A stretch of 9,730 nt of DNA from Candidatus Zixiibacteriota bacterium (GTDB lineage Bacteria > Zixibacteria > MSB-5A5 > WJJR01). The stretch is from contig WJJR01000373.1 in NCBI GenBank assembly GCA_014729565.1, positions 1-9,730 on the forward strand. Direction: 5' to 3'. The notes beneath the pieces were generated by a model that had not been told where the DNA came from, made no database searches, and saw only the letters and a list, made by a program, of their open reading frames with translations. Positions 1-6,217 of this stretch are shown one piece after another (within the stretch, counting starts at the first letter, position 1; the number at the start of each line of letters is the position of its first letter). The translations under genes and the position numbers were made by a program.

Positions 1-1
1 G

Positions 2-454
2 ATTATCGGTAAGACGATTCCGTTTGCGGTGATCGGCATGATCGACCTCGGAATCGTTACGACCGTGGGGATTTTGTGGTTCGGGGTACCGTTCAATGGT
101 AATCCGCTGCTGTTGATCCTGGGCGCGCTCTTCTATCTGCTGCCGGCGCTGGGGATGGGATTGCTCATTTCGACATTGTCGAAAACACAGCAGGAAGCGT
201 TTATGTTGAGTTTCCTGGTGATCATGCCGGTGATTCTGTTGTCGGGGTTCATGTTTCCAATCAGCAGTATGCCGAAAGTCTTTCAAGAGGTGACGCTGTT
301 GAATCCGGTGCGGCACTTCTTGGAGATCATTCGCGGGATCTTTCTCAAGGGTGCGGGCCTGACAGTTCTCTGGCCGCAGTTTGTGTGGTTGTTGGGTATG
401 GGGTTGGCGTTGATTGGTATTTCGGCGTCGCGGTTTCAGAAGACGGCGGGGTAG
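2..454 (+). CDS. ABC-2 type transporter permease, C-terminal part (YbhR/YbhS/YhhJ-like), cut by left edge
   Basis: This is the last 150 residues of an inner-membrane ABC exporter permease; the start lies outside the window. The frame is open from position 2 and ends at TAG 452-454. Visible residues begin IIGKTIPFAVIG and contain several hydrophobic membrane segments (about residues 8-28, 34-56, 67-86 and 123-141). Landmarks typical of the ABC2 permease group with YbhS/YbhR/YhhJ are LISTLSKTQQ (55-64), LLSGFMFPISSMP (79-91), the NPVRHFLEIIRGIFLKG block (101-117) and the C-terminal SRFQKTAG. Such permeases pair with an ATPase, and often a HlyD-like adaptor, to export drugs or other small hydrophobic compounds. 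The partner genes would lie to the left. The substrate cannot be told from this fragment. The family call is strong; the exact member is not assignable. Confidence 0.9.
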   Translation: MIGKTIPFAVIGMIDLGIVTTVGILWFGVPFNGNPLLLILGALFYLLPALGMGLLISTLSKTQQEAFMLSFLVIMPVILLSGFMFPISSMPKVFQEVTLLNPVRHFLEIIRGIFLKGAGLTVLWPQFVWLLGMGLALIGISASRFQKTAG

Positions 455-779
455 CCCTACGGATTGCGGATACTGTCGGGCGCGTGCGCTGTGCGTTTCG
501 GAGCACGGCCATTAATCCGGAGACATCAGCCTTGACCTTTCATTCCATGTTGCCTGTCCGCGCACCCGCCGTGTGAGTAATTGCAGATGTGAGTTACGCG
601 CGCCCTGATGGCACAAACCGCCATCAGGGCCACGAGTCTGTATGGCGGTGTTGTCGCGGGGCGGCGGATGCGCGGTCGGGGAGGCCGTGGTGGATGTGGA
701 TCAATGACCTTCGGGGTAGTCGCTCGTGATATGTTAACGTTCAGCGCATCCGCCCTACGGTGTGTGCAGAATGAGACCG
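455..779. other. Gene-free spacer between convergent genes
   Basis: This 325-nt stretch separates the plus-strand permease from the minus-strand VWA gene. Short open frames cross it (for example 608-811), but their translations are Arg/Gly-rich, resemble nothing I know and lack a convincing ribosome binding site. It contains an 11-bp inverted repeat at 602-630 and GC-rich, repeat-like text such as GCGCATCCGCCCTACGG near 744-760. I see no promoter, RNA gene or T-tracted terminator in it. Confidence 0.6.
602..630. repeat. 11-bp perfect inverted repeat (hairpin) between convergent genes
   Basis: GCCCTGATGGC (602-612) and GCCATCAGGGC (620-630) are exact reverse complements around a 7-nt loop, ACAAACC. 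The hairpin sits about 150 nt past the permease stop and about 150 nt past the VWA stop on the other strand, so it could slow transcription from either side. Neither arm is followed by a T-run, so it is not a standard intrinsic terminator. A dispersed palindromic repeat is an equally good reading. Confidence 0.7.
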
Positions 780-1874
780 CTACCGTATGCGCCGCCGGCG
801 ATTCTTCATGAAGTCCCAGAAGACGTAGCCGCCGAGACGATCGGATGGCGTGAAGTAGGCGCGGCCTTTGTTGAGTTCAGTGAGTTTGCGCACGAATTGC
901 TGCAGATACGGATCAGCCGTGACCATGAATGTCGTGATTGAAATCTTCTTCTTGCGACAGATAACCGCTTCATCGAGTGTGCGATTGACGATTACCGGGT
1001 CGAGACCGATCGGATTCTTGTACAATTGACCGTTGCTGCGACGGATCACCGACGGTTTGCCATCGGTAATCATGAAGATCTGTTTGTTGTGATGTTTGCG
1101 GTGGAGCAGAATCTGCCGTGCCGCGCGCAGACCGGCCTGGGTGTTGGTATGGAACGGGCCGACACCGACATACGCCAGGTCGGCCACGTTGACTTCAATC
1201 GCATCGTCGCCAAACAACACGATATTGAGTGCATCCTTCGGATACTGCGTGAGGATCATCTCGGCGAACGCCATCGCGACCTGCTTGGCGGGCGTGATGC
1301 GGTCTTCGCCGTAGAGGATCATCGAATGCGAAATGTCGAGCAGGAGCACCGTAGCACACGACGTCGCCGCTTCGGTCTGACGCACCGACAAATCGGGTTC
1401 GGTCAATGACCAGCGATCGGGTCCGGCGCGGCGCATCGCGTTGGTGAACGATTCGTTGAAATCAATGTCGTGCGTGGCGTCACCGAAATTGTACGGGCGA
1501 CGCTCGGGGAGTTGCTCGCTTGAGCCCTGACCCTCACGGGGAATCGGATGGTCACCCCGCGCGTCCGATTTCAACGATGAGAACACCTGATCGAGAGTCG
1601 TCTGGCGGATTTGTTTCTCACCCTTCGGCGTCAACGTATGACGACTGTCGCGCTCCTGGATGATCCGATCCTTCTTGAGTTTTTGCCGGAACTCTTCCAG
1701 GTCAATGTGGTCGCCGAGAATGCCCTGCTCCTGGAGGTATTTCATCCAGTGCAGCGCCTCGTCGACGTCGCCGTTGGTTTGCAGCAACAGATAGTTGAAC
1801 AGACGCATCAGGTCGCGCTCGGCGAGGATGCGTCGGATCAATTCTTCGTCCCATTTGGTGTACTGATATTTCAT
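780..1874 (-). CDS. VWA-domain protein, partner of the adjacent MoxR-like ATPase
   Basis: This is a 364-residue protein with no signal peptide or membrane segment, so probably cytoplasmic. Residues 1-100 are charged and helical, followed by a polar linker (about 103-130). A von Willebrand A domain begins near 174. It has a metal-ion-dependent adhesion site: DISHS (180-184, DxSxS type), a Thr at 245 within HTNTQAG, and the Asp of MITDGKP at 271. The C-terminus is basic (MKNRRRRIR). I start it at the ATG at 1874 (MKYQYTKWDEE). The frame stays open to 1928, but those 18 codons (MCPRCAAEAAALQ...) are translation of an intergenic palindrome. It lies 96 nt downstream of the MoxR-like gene. VWA proteins paired with MoxR ATPases (as in RavA-ViaA, CbbQ-CbbO and NorQ-NorD) act as adaptors or co-chaperones for metal insertion or complex maturation. 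The client here is unknown. Confidence 0.9.
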   Translation of the reverse strand: MKYQYTKWDEELIRRILAERDLMRLFNYLLLQTNGDVDEALHWMKYLQEQGILGDHIDLEEFRQKLKKDRIIQERDSRHTLTPKGEKQIRQTTLDQVFSSLKSDARGDHPIPREGQGSSEQLPERRPYNFGDATHDIDFNESFTNAMRRAGPDRWSLTEPDLSVRQTEAATSCATVLLLDISHSMILYGEDRITPAKQVAMAFAEMILTQYPKDALNIVLFGDDAIEVNVADLAYVGVGPFHTNTQAGLRAARQILLHRKHHNKQIFMITDGKPSVIRRSNGQLYKNPIGLDPVIVNRTLDEAVICRKKKISITTFMVTADPYLQQFVRKLTELNKGRAYFTPSDRLGGYVFWDFMKNRRRRIR

Positions 1875-1894
1875 AAACTCGCAAGATTCTTGTA

Positions 1895-1915
1895 GTGCGG
1901 CCGCCTCGGCCGCAC
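1895..1915. repeat. 9-bp GC-rich perfect hairpin between MoxR and VWA genes
   Basis: GTGCGGCCG (1895-1903) and CGGCCGCAC (1907-1915) pair perfectly around a 3-nt loop. On the coding (minus) strand the hairpin ends 20 nt before the VWA ATG at 1874, so it lies in the intercistronic mRNA. It could act as a processing, stability or translation-modulating element. There is no U-tract. Its centre, CCGCCTCGGC (1901-1910), is identical to the centre of the larger hairpin at 6180-6217, which suggests a dispersed repeat family. Confidence 0.7.
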
Positions 1916-1970
1916 ACCGCGGGCACATCGACTACCTCAGTAAAAACGAGCCCCCCGCAGTATAAAGTCC

Positions 1971-3452
1971 TTAGTCTTCCCGTCCGCTGACGTTGTGCAG
2001 CATCGTCGCCAGCATGTCGGTGTATTTGTACATCGAGTCGACCGCGGTTTTGGCGATCAGGTTTTGCTGGTGCAATCCCTCCAACACGAACTCCATACCG
2101 AGCGCCGTGGTTTCGGGCGTGTCGGTTTTGAGGAATTGCTGCGCAATGCGCTTCAGGGTCGGCACGCTTTCTAACGCACTCTGGTAATCGTCGAAGATGC
2201 TGTCGTCGGAAACATCGACCGCCGTGTCACCGGAAAAGTGACTGATGACCTTGCCGAAAATCGGATCAGCCTTCGCCGGCAGACCATTGTCTTTTTCAAT
2301 CGGCGGAAAATGCCGTTCGAAGACATTGGCCACGGCGCGTCCAAGGACATTCACCGCGATCATGCGCGGCCCTTCGCGTTCACCCTCGTACACCAATTCC
2401 ACTTTGCCCGTGATTGATGGGATCGCCGCGTTCAGATCGGCCATACGCGGAATCGTAATGCTCTCGCCTGTCAGCAGATTGCGCCGTTCGACATTGGAGA
2501 TCACGTTCTCGACCACCGAAATCGGCACGCGTGCGGAGACACCGGATGACTGATCGATGTACTCGGACTCGCGCGCGGCGAAGGCGACTTCCTCAATGAT
2601 CTCGCGATAGAATTCCGGAATATCGGTTTTGGATCCGTTGCGCGATGCCCACGCTTCCTGCTCGGTGATCTTCATCGATTCGGCCACGGTGTTCGGGTAG
2701 TGCGTGATGATCTGCGAATCGATGCGATCTTTCAACGGTGTGATGATGTTGCCGCGATTGGTGTAATCTTCCGGATTCGCCGTAAAAACGAGCGCGACAT
2801 CGAGCGGAATGCGCACCGGGTAGCCGCGGATCTGCAAGTCGCTTTCTTCGAGAATATTGAGCAGGCCAACCTGGATTCGCGGCTGCAGATCGGGCAATTC
2901 GTTGATCGTGAACACACCGCGATTGGTGCGCGGCACGATACCGTAGTGAATCGTCTCTTCATCGGAGAAATCACGCATTTCGCGCGCGGCCTTGATCGGA
3001 TCGAGATCACCGATCAGATCGGCAATGGTGACATCCGGCGTGGCGAGCTTCTCCTGATAGCGCAGATCGCGGTGAATCCACTCGATCGGCGTGTCATCAC
3101 CCTGCTCGGCCAACACCCGACGCGAATACGCGCACGACGGATTCAGCGGATGACAGTTCAACGGCGATCCAGCGATGACCGGGGTGTATTCATCGAGCAA
3201 CAGCGTCAGTGTACGTGCCAGACGCGTCTTCGCCTGCCCGCGCAAACCGAGCAAAATGAAGTGATGCCGCGAGAGGACCGCGTTGACCAGCGAGGGGATC
3301 ACGGTCTTGTCGTAGCCGACGATCCCAGGAAAAAGGGCCTCGCCGGATTGGATGCGGGCAATCAGGTTACGCCGCATTTCGTCTTTGACTGATTCGTAGA
3401 CTGCTTTAGTCTTCTTAAAGGCCCCGAGAGTCGTTGGCCGCTGTTTGGTCAT
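1971..3452 (-). CDS. MoxR/ChlI-like AAA+ ATPase
   Basis: This is a 493-residue cytoplasmic AAA+ ATPase of the MoxR/magnesium-chelatase-I-like group. It has Walker A GLRGQAKT (69-76), a Walker B region GVFTINELPDL (179-189), the following block RIQVGLLNILEE (192-203), a sensor-1 region VFTANPEDYT (222-231) and a candidate arginine finger in LKDRID (240-245). Walker B carries Asn-Glu rather than Asp-Glu. From memory this INELPDL form is normal in a subfamily often annotated 'magnesium chelatase'. There are no bacteriochlorophyll genes nearby, so I do not call it BchI. The start is the ATG at 3452 (MTKQRP), which follows a good AAGGAAGGA ribosome binding site. An ATG at 3467 would place that site inside the coding region. 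The gene precedes a VWA gene on the same strand, and the two probably form a chaperone-like machine that remodels or activates an unknown client. Confidence 0.92.
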   Translation of the reverse strand: MTKQRPTTLGAFKKTKAVYESVKDEMRRNLIARIQSGEALFPGIVGYDKTVIPSLVNAVLSRHHFILLGLRGQAKTRLARTLTLLLDEYTPVIAGSPLNCHPLNPSCAYSRRVLAEQGDDTPIEWIHRDLRYQEKLATPDVTIADLIGDLDPIKAAREMRDFSDEETIHYGIVPRTNRGVFTINELPDLQPRIQVGLLNILEESDLQIRGYPVRIPLDVALVFTANPEDYTNRGNIITPLKDRIDSQIITHYPNTVAESMKITEQEAWASRNGSKTDIPEFYREIIEEVAFAARESEYIDQSSGVSARVPISVVENVISNVERRNLLTGESITIPRMADLNAAIPSITGKVELVYEGEREGPRMIAVNVLGRAVANVFERHFPPIEKDNGLPAKADPIFGKVISHFSGDTAVDVSDDSIFDDYQSALESVPTLKRIAQQFLKTDTPETTALGMEFVLEGLHQQNLIAKTAVDSMYKYTDMLATMLHNVSGRED

Positions 3453-3455
3453 TTG

Positions 3456-3464
3456 TCCTTCCTT
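3456..3464 (-). promoter_or_regulatory. Ribosome binding site of the MoxR-like gene
   Basis: On the minus strand AAGGAAGGA lies 3-12 nt before the ATG at 3452. Its upstream half, AAGGA, is 7 nt away, which is good spacing. It decides the start: the in-frame ATG at 3467 has no comparable site before it. Confidence 0.65.
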
Positions 3465-3468
3465 CATT

Positions 3469-3486
3469 CAGTATGGAGCGATACTG
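3469..3486 (-). promoter_or_regulatory. Small inverted repeat in the MoxR leader
   Basis: CAGTAT and ATACTG are 6-bp reverse complements with a 6-nt loop, just upstream of the MoxR ribosome binding site within the 80-nt gap after the DUF1015 gene. It could be an operator half-site pair or a weak leader hairpin. Six base pairs can occur by chance, so this is a low-confidence entry. Confidence 0.25.
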
Positions 3487-3532
3487 CCCACTTCAGTTGA
3501 ACGCATCCCGCCGACACCTGTTGGAACACCGA

Positions 3533-4846
3533 TCAGGCAGGAACCGTTTCAGTGATTCTGTTGATTACGAGCCCACTGAGTAGCTTGGGGAAGAAAAAGG
3601 TCGATTCTTGTGGTAAATTGTGGCGTTTACGCGCGACATCGAAGATCGCCGACAGGGGCGTTGGCGGCAAGATGAAGCCTAACTGATACTTACCCGCCTG
3701 CACCGATTCAGTCACCATCGCGGCATCCTGGGGGAAATCCAGCCCCTTGCCCTCGGCAATGTCGGGTCCGCTGAGGCCGATTGAGCCTCTCAGGATGCCA
3801 AACTCAAAGACGGCCGTAGCCAACTGGCGGTACGCCTCATCGTCGTGGTACGGCCACGACCAGTCATCGGGGACCGGATTGGGCGCCTCGACAATGTAGG
3901 ATGGATCGGATTTCGGACCGACCATGCCGAAAGCGATGCGTCCATGACGCGCTCGCTCATCGGTGATCGATTCAAGTCGCTTGGCCCGATCTGCCGGTGA
4001 CAGTCCATCGGTGCTGATTTCCTGAATGGAAAACCGGTCGGCGAGACGTTCGAGGAAGCGAGCGAACTCCCAATCGTCGGAGCGCGCAATGAGGCGGTGT
4101 ATCGGACGCACCGATGTTCCGGGCGCATCGGCATTGAAAAACGCCATCATCGCATAGGCCCAGCGTTCGTCGCGGACCTCGCGCCACGAGTCGAAAGCGG
4201 CGGCAGTGCGATGGTGCCCATCGGCAATCACACAATCCATCTCGGTCATCTGGCGCACTAAGCGGTCGATGAACGATTGATCGCCGCAGCGATACAAGCG
4301 GTGTTCCGATGTGTCGGGCTGCGTGGCATTCAGTATCGGCGGACCGAAATCGCAATGACGCAGCAGACGGTCGACCGACATGTGCGGATCGGAGTAGATC
4401 ATGAAGATCAGACCGATATCAGCTTCGGTGGCCTTGCGCATCTGCGAACGATCCTCGCGCACGTGGGCGTGCGTTTCTTCGTGAGTGAACCATCGTGTAT
4501 CGCGCAAATCACCGAGCGCGATGAACCCGTTGCGGGTCACCTCGTACGAGCCGTTCATGTACGACTGCAAGTACGGATAAATCCCGGGGCCGGCATCCGG
4601 GGTGAGGACACCGTCGGCGATCCAACTGCTCAGCAGTGTCTGCGCCTGACCATAGCGGTCACCGGACGAGTCCGGCCCGCCATCAGGTGGGGCTTTGATC
4701 ACCCGGGCGATGTTGTACGGGCTTTGCGCCTCGAGTTGCGCGATCAGTTGATCGTTGTATTGATCGTACGGCGGACTGGCGCAGAGCGACGGGTCGCCGA
4801 CCCTGGCGGTGTTGTAGCGCCAGCCGCGAAAGGGCTTAATGCGGAT
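3533..4846 (-). CDS. DUF1015 family protein; N-terminus lacks a canonical start codon
   Basis: This is a protein of about 437 residues of the widespread DUF1015 family, function unestablished, predicted cytoplasmic. Family hallmarks are the N-terminal IKPFRGWRYN and SPPYD blocks (residues 3-12 and 24-28), HEETHAHVREDR (122-133) and VIADGHHRTAAAF (206-218). The first ATG/GTG/TTG in frame is the GTG at 4702, which would remove about 48 residues including both N-terminal blocks. Upstream of it the frame is open back to TAG at 4864-4862, with a strong AGGAGG at 4861-4856. No ATG, GTG or TTG exists in that stretch. The ATC at 4846 has 9-nt spacing and is used here as a nominal 5' end; ATT at 4840 and a miscalled AAA or CCC codon are alternatives. 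The gene ends at TGA 3535-3533. It lies 57 nt after selD and 80 nt before the MoxR-like gene, probably in the same transcript. The family is sure; the start is not. Confidence 0.85.
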   Translation of the reverse strand: MRIKPFRGWRYNTARVGDPSLCASPPYDQYNDQLIAQLEAQSPYNIARVIKAPPDGGPDSSGDRYGQAQTLLSSWIADGVLTPDAGPGIYPYLQSYMNGSYEVTRNGFIALGDLRDTRWFTHEETHAHVREDRSQMRKATEADIGLIFMIYSDPHMSVDRLLRHCDFGPPILNATQPDTSEHRLYRCGDQSFIDRLVRQMTEMDCVIADGHHRTAAAFDSWREVRDERWAYAMMAFFNADAPGTSVRPIHRLIARSDDWEFARFLERLADRFSIQEISTDGLSPADRAKRLESITDERARHGRIAFGMVGPKSDPSYIVEAPNPVPDDWSWPYHDDEAYRQLATAVFEFGILRGSIGLSGPDIAEGKGLDFPQDAAMVTESVQAGKYQLGFILPPTPLSAIFDVARKRHNLPQESTFFFPKLLSGLVINRITETVPA

Positions 4847-4855
4847 GGGTTTACT

Positions 4856-4861
4856 CCTCCT
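4856..4861 (-). promoter_or_regulatory. Strong Shine-Dalgarno before the DUF1015 gene
   Basis: The minus strand reads AGGAGGAGT from 4861 down to 4853, a near-perfect anti-SD match. It lies just upstream of the conserved DUF1015 N-terminal codons and about 150 nt from the first canonical start (GTG 4702). Its position argues that translation begins around 4852-4840, although no ATG, GTG or TTG is found there. Confidence 0.6.
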
Positions 4862-4868
4862 CTAACCT

Positions 4869-4890
4869 CCCCGCCGATAATCAGGCGGGG
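4869..4890 (-). promoter_or_regulatory. GC-rich hairpin between selD and DUF1015 gene
   Basis: CCCCGCC and GGCGGGG (7 bp, 8-nt loop) form a stem in the selD-DUF1015 gap, 13 nt after the selD stop and just before the AGGAGG site. No U-tract follows on the coding strand, so termination is unlikely. A role in mRNA processing or in tuning DUF1015 translation is possible but unproven. Confidence 0.4.
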
Positions 4891-4903
4891 TTGTCGCGCC
4901 AAT

Positions 4904-5965
4904 TCAAGGCTGGATTTCAAGGTGAGGACGTTCGGCTGCGAATACTTCGCCACAGATGGCGGCGTCATCGATTCCGGCATTGTTCAGGCGCTGCATCAGG
5001 TCGGCCGACTTGTTCTCCGGAACGGCAATGAGCAGACCACCGGACGTCTGTGGATCGAAATAGAGCTGCTGTCTGTCGGTTTGAATGTCACTGTGGAATC
5101 GAACAATCTCCGGCAATGAATCGCTTTCGGCGAGTTTCACACCCGTTTTGATTCCCTGCCCAATCAACTCTTCCGCCACATTCCAGCGGGGTACTTTCGC
5201 ATCGAAGAAGCGAATGCCAACCTGGCTGGCTGTGGCGACCTCGTAGCCATGGCCGCACAGTCCGAAACCGGTGATGTCGGTGGCGGCGTTGACACCGACG
5301 GCGATCATCGCCTCGCATGCCGAACGGTTAAGCTGCGCCATTCGCTCGTAGACGAGTTTGTCTGCTCGGTCTTCGACAAAACCTTTCTTAACTCCGGCCA
5401 TGACCACACCGGTGCCGATCGGTTTGGTGAGAATCAAAACATCACCGGGTTTGGCGCCGGAGTTTGTTGTCAGGTCGCGCTCTTTGACCAGACCGGTAAC
5501 CGACAGGCCGAATTTCAACACATCGTCTTTGACCGTGTGCCCGCCGATCAGCGCAGCACCCGCCTCGGTTATTGTCGACAACGCACCACGCAGGATCTCG
5601 GTAAGCCAGTTGCGATCTATTCCCTTGGTGGGGAAACAACAGAGATTCAGGCAGGCCTTCGGCTGGCCGCCCATGGCGTAGATATCGGAGAGCGAGTTGG
5701 CGGCGGCAATGCGTCCATAAAGGTATGGATCGTCGCAGGTCGGATTGATGATATCGGCCGTCATGACCAGACACAGGTCACCATCCAGGCGATAGACGCC
5801 CGCATCATCGGATGTCTGCAACCCCACTATAACCTCAGGCGGGGTTGGGATATCGAGCTGCTGCACAATGGCATTCAGGTCCACCGGACCCAGTTTTCCC
5901 GCTCAACCACCGGCGGTGGCGTATTGGGTGAGCCGGGCAGCTTCGTTGGTCGAGCATTCGCTCAT
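4904..5965 (-). CDS. selD: Selenide, water dikinase SelD, a selenocysteine-containing form
   Basis: SelD makes selenophosphate from selenide and ATP, the selenium donor for Sec-tRNA and for 2-selenouridine in tRNA. The product is 353 residues when the in-frame UGA at 5905-5903 is read as Sec21. The N-terminus runs MSECSTNEAARLTQYATAGG, then Sec, then AGKLGP. This matches the SelD glycine-rich catalytic loop, with Sec at the E. coli Cys17 position and Lys24 at the Lys20 position. Further conserved blocks are TSDDAGVY (51-58), MTADIINP (68-75), NSLSDIYAMGG (90-100) and GGHTVKD (141-147), covering the metal- and ATP-binding acidic residues. A simple open frame begins only at GTG 5884 and lacks the whole catalytic loop, so it cannot be the full gene. 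The start ATG at 5965 has a GGAG 11 nt upstream. No selA, selB or selC is in the window. It is the first gene of a probable minus-strand operon. The identity is very sure and Sec insertion highly likely. Confidence 0.95.
5876..5892 (-). promoter_or_regulatory. Candidate bacterial SECIS element in selD mRNA
   Basis: On the minus strand, beginning 17 nt after the UGA, GGTCC (5890-5886) pairs with GGACC (5882-5878) around the loop GGT (5885-5883). Two G-T wobble pairs can extend the stem to 5892 and 5876. The bacterial SECIS model asks for a short stem-loop at this distance, with a G in the first two loop positions, bound by SelB. This hairpin meets those conditions and lies within coding sequence, as bacterial SECIS elements do. 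Confidence 0.75.
5903..5905 (-). other. In-frame UGA selenocysteine codon of selD
   Basis: Codon 21 of selD is TGA (plus-strand tca at 5903-5905). It is flanked by Gly-Gly on the N-terminal side and Ala-Gly-Lys on the other, the exact place of catalytic Cys or Sec in SelD. The frame is conserved on both sides, which excludes an ordinary stop or a frameshift as the simplest explanation. Confidence 0.9.
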
Positions 5966-6145
5966 CTGATGGTGTTCTCCGTGTCGATCGGGATACCAGG
6001 ACCCCGAGTCCGTTCCGGTTTCGTACTCGGTAACATACGATATGCCACATGGTTTCGTCGGATCATTCTGCCAGTTCCGGAAGAGACGTGTCGGGGTGGA
6101 GATTGTTAACCTGGACGCAGGGCTTATCTTGTTGCCGATTATTCA

Positions 6146-6174
6146 TTTATAGATATCAACAGAGCTTCTGTCCG
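6146..6174 (-). promoter_or_regulatory. Candidate sigma-70-type promoter for selD and the genes after it
   Basis: On the minus strand CGGACA (6174-6169) is a 4/6 match to a -35 box. It is followed after exactly 17 nt by TATAAA (6151-6146), a 5/6 match to a -10 box, in an AT-rich patch. Transcription would start near 6139, giving a leader of about 170 nt before the selD ATG. The match is by eye only, and sigma preferences of this organism are unknown. Confidence 0.35.
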
Positions 6175-6179
6175 GCAAC

Positions 6180-6217
6180 CTGTCATTCCCATCCGCCTCG
6201 GCGGATGGGAATGACAG
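6180..6217. repeat. Perfect 18-bp inverted repeat with 2-nt loop
   Basis: CTGTCATTCCCATCCGCC (6180-6197) and its exact reverse complement (6200-6217) are separated only by TC. The near-perfect palindrome stands in the divergent spacer, directly upstream of the candidate selD -35 box. It resembles the short dispersed palindromes with 'GTCATTCC...GGAATGAC' ends that are common in many environmental genomes. No T-run follows on either strand and there is no gene end nearby, so a terminator role is unlikely. The central CCGCCTCGGC also occurs in the hairpin at 1895-1915. Confidence 0.85.

Noticed and set aside
1875..1928. Longer VWA protein starting at 1928
   Set aside because: The extra 18 residues come from a GC-rich palindrome and its flank. 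The ATG at 1874 begins a sequence that looks like a normal N-terminus.
2700..3392. 230-codon plus-strand open frame opposite the MoxR gene
   Set aside because: It is antisense to a gene with clear AAA+ motifs, and its Arg/Asp/Gln-rich composition is typical of a reverse-strand shadow.
1971..3452. BchI/ChlI magnesium chelatase of chlorophyll synthesis
   Set aside because: Only family-level similarity is visible. There are no pigment genes, and the partner is a stand-alone VWA protein rather than a BchD-like one.
3453..3467. MoxR-like protein starting at ATG 3467
   Set aside because: The 15 extra bases include the AAGGAAGGA ribosome binding site of the ATG at 3452.
4904..5884. selD starting at GTG 5884
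   Set aside because: This frame lacks the glycine-rich catalytic loop and the essential Lys. The upstream codons through the UGA encode exactly that loop, so GTG 5884 is an internal Val codon.
4277..6109. Long plus-strand open frames opposite selD and the DUF1015 gene (4277-5119 and 5249-6109)
   Set aside because: They lie antisense to conserved genes, their translations match no family I know, and no ribosome binding site supports them. High GC content makes such shadow frames common.
6180..6217. Rho-independent terminator
   Set aside because: There is no T-run on either side, and it lies upstream of two divergent genes, not behind one. The same lack of a T-run applies to the hairpins at 602-630 and 8092-8138.
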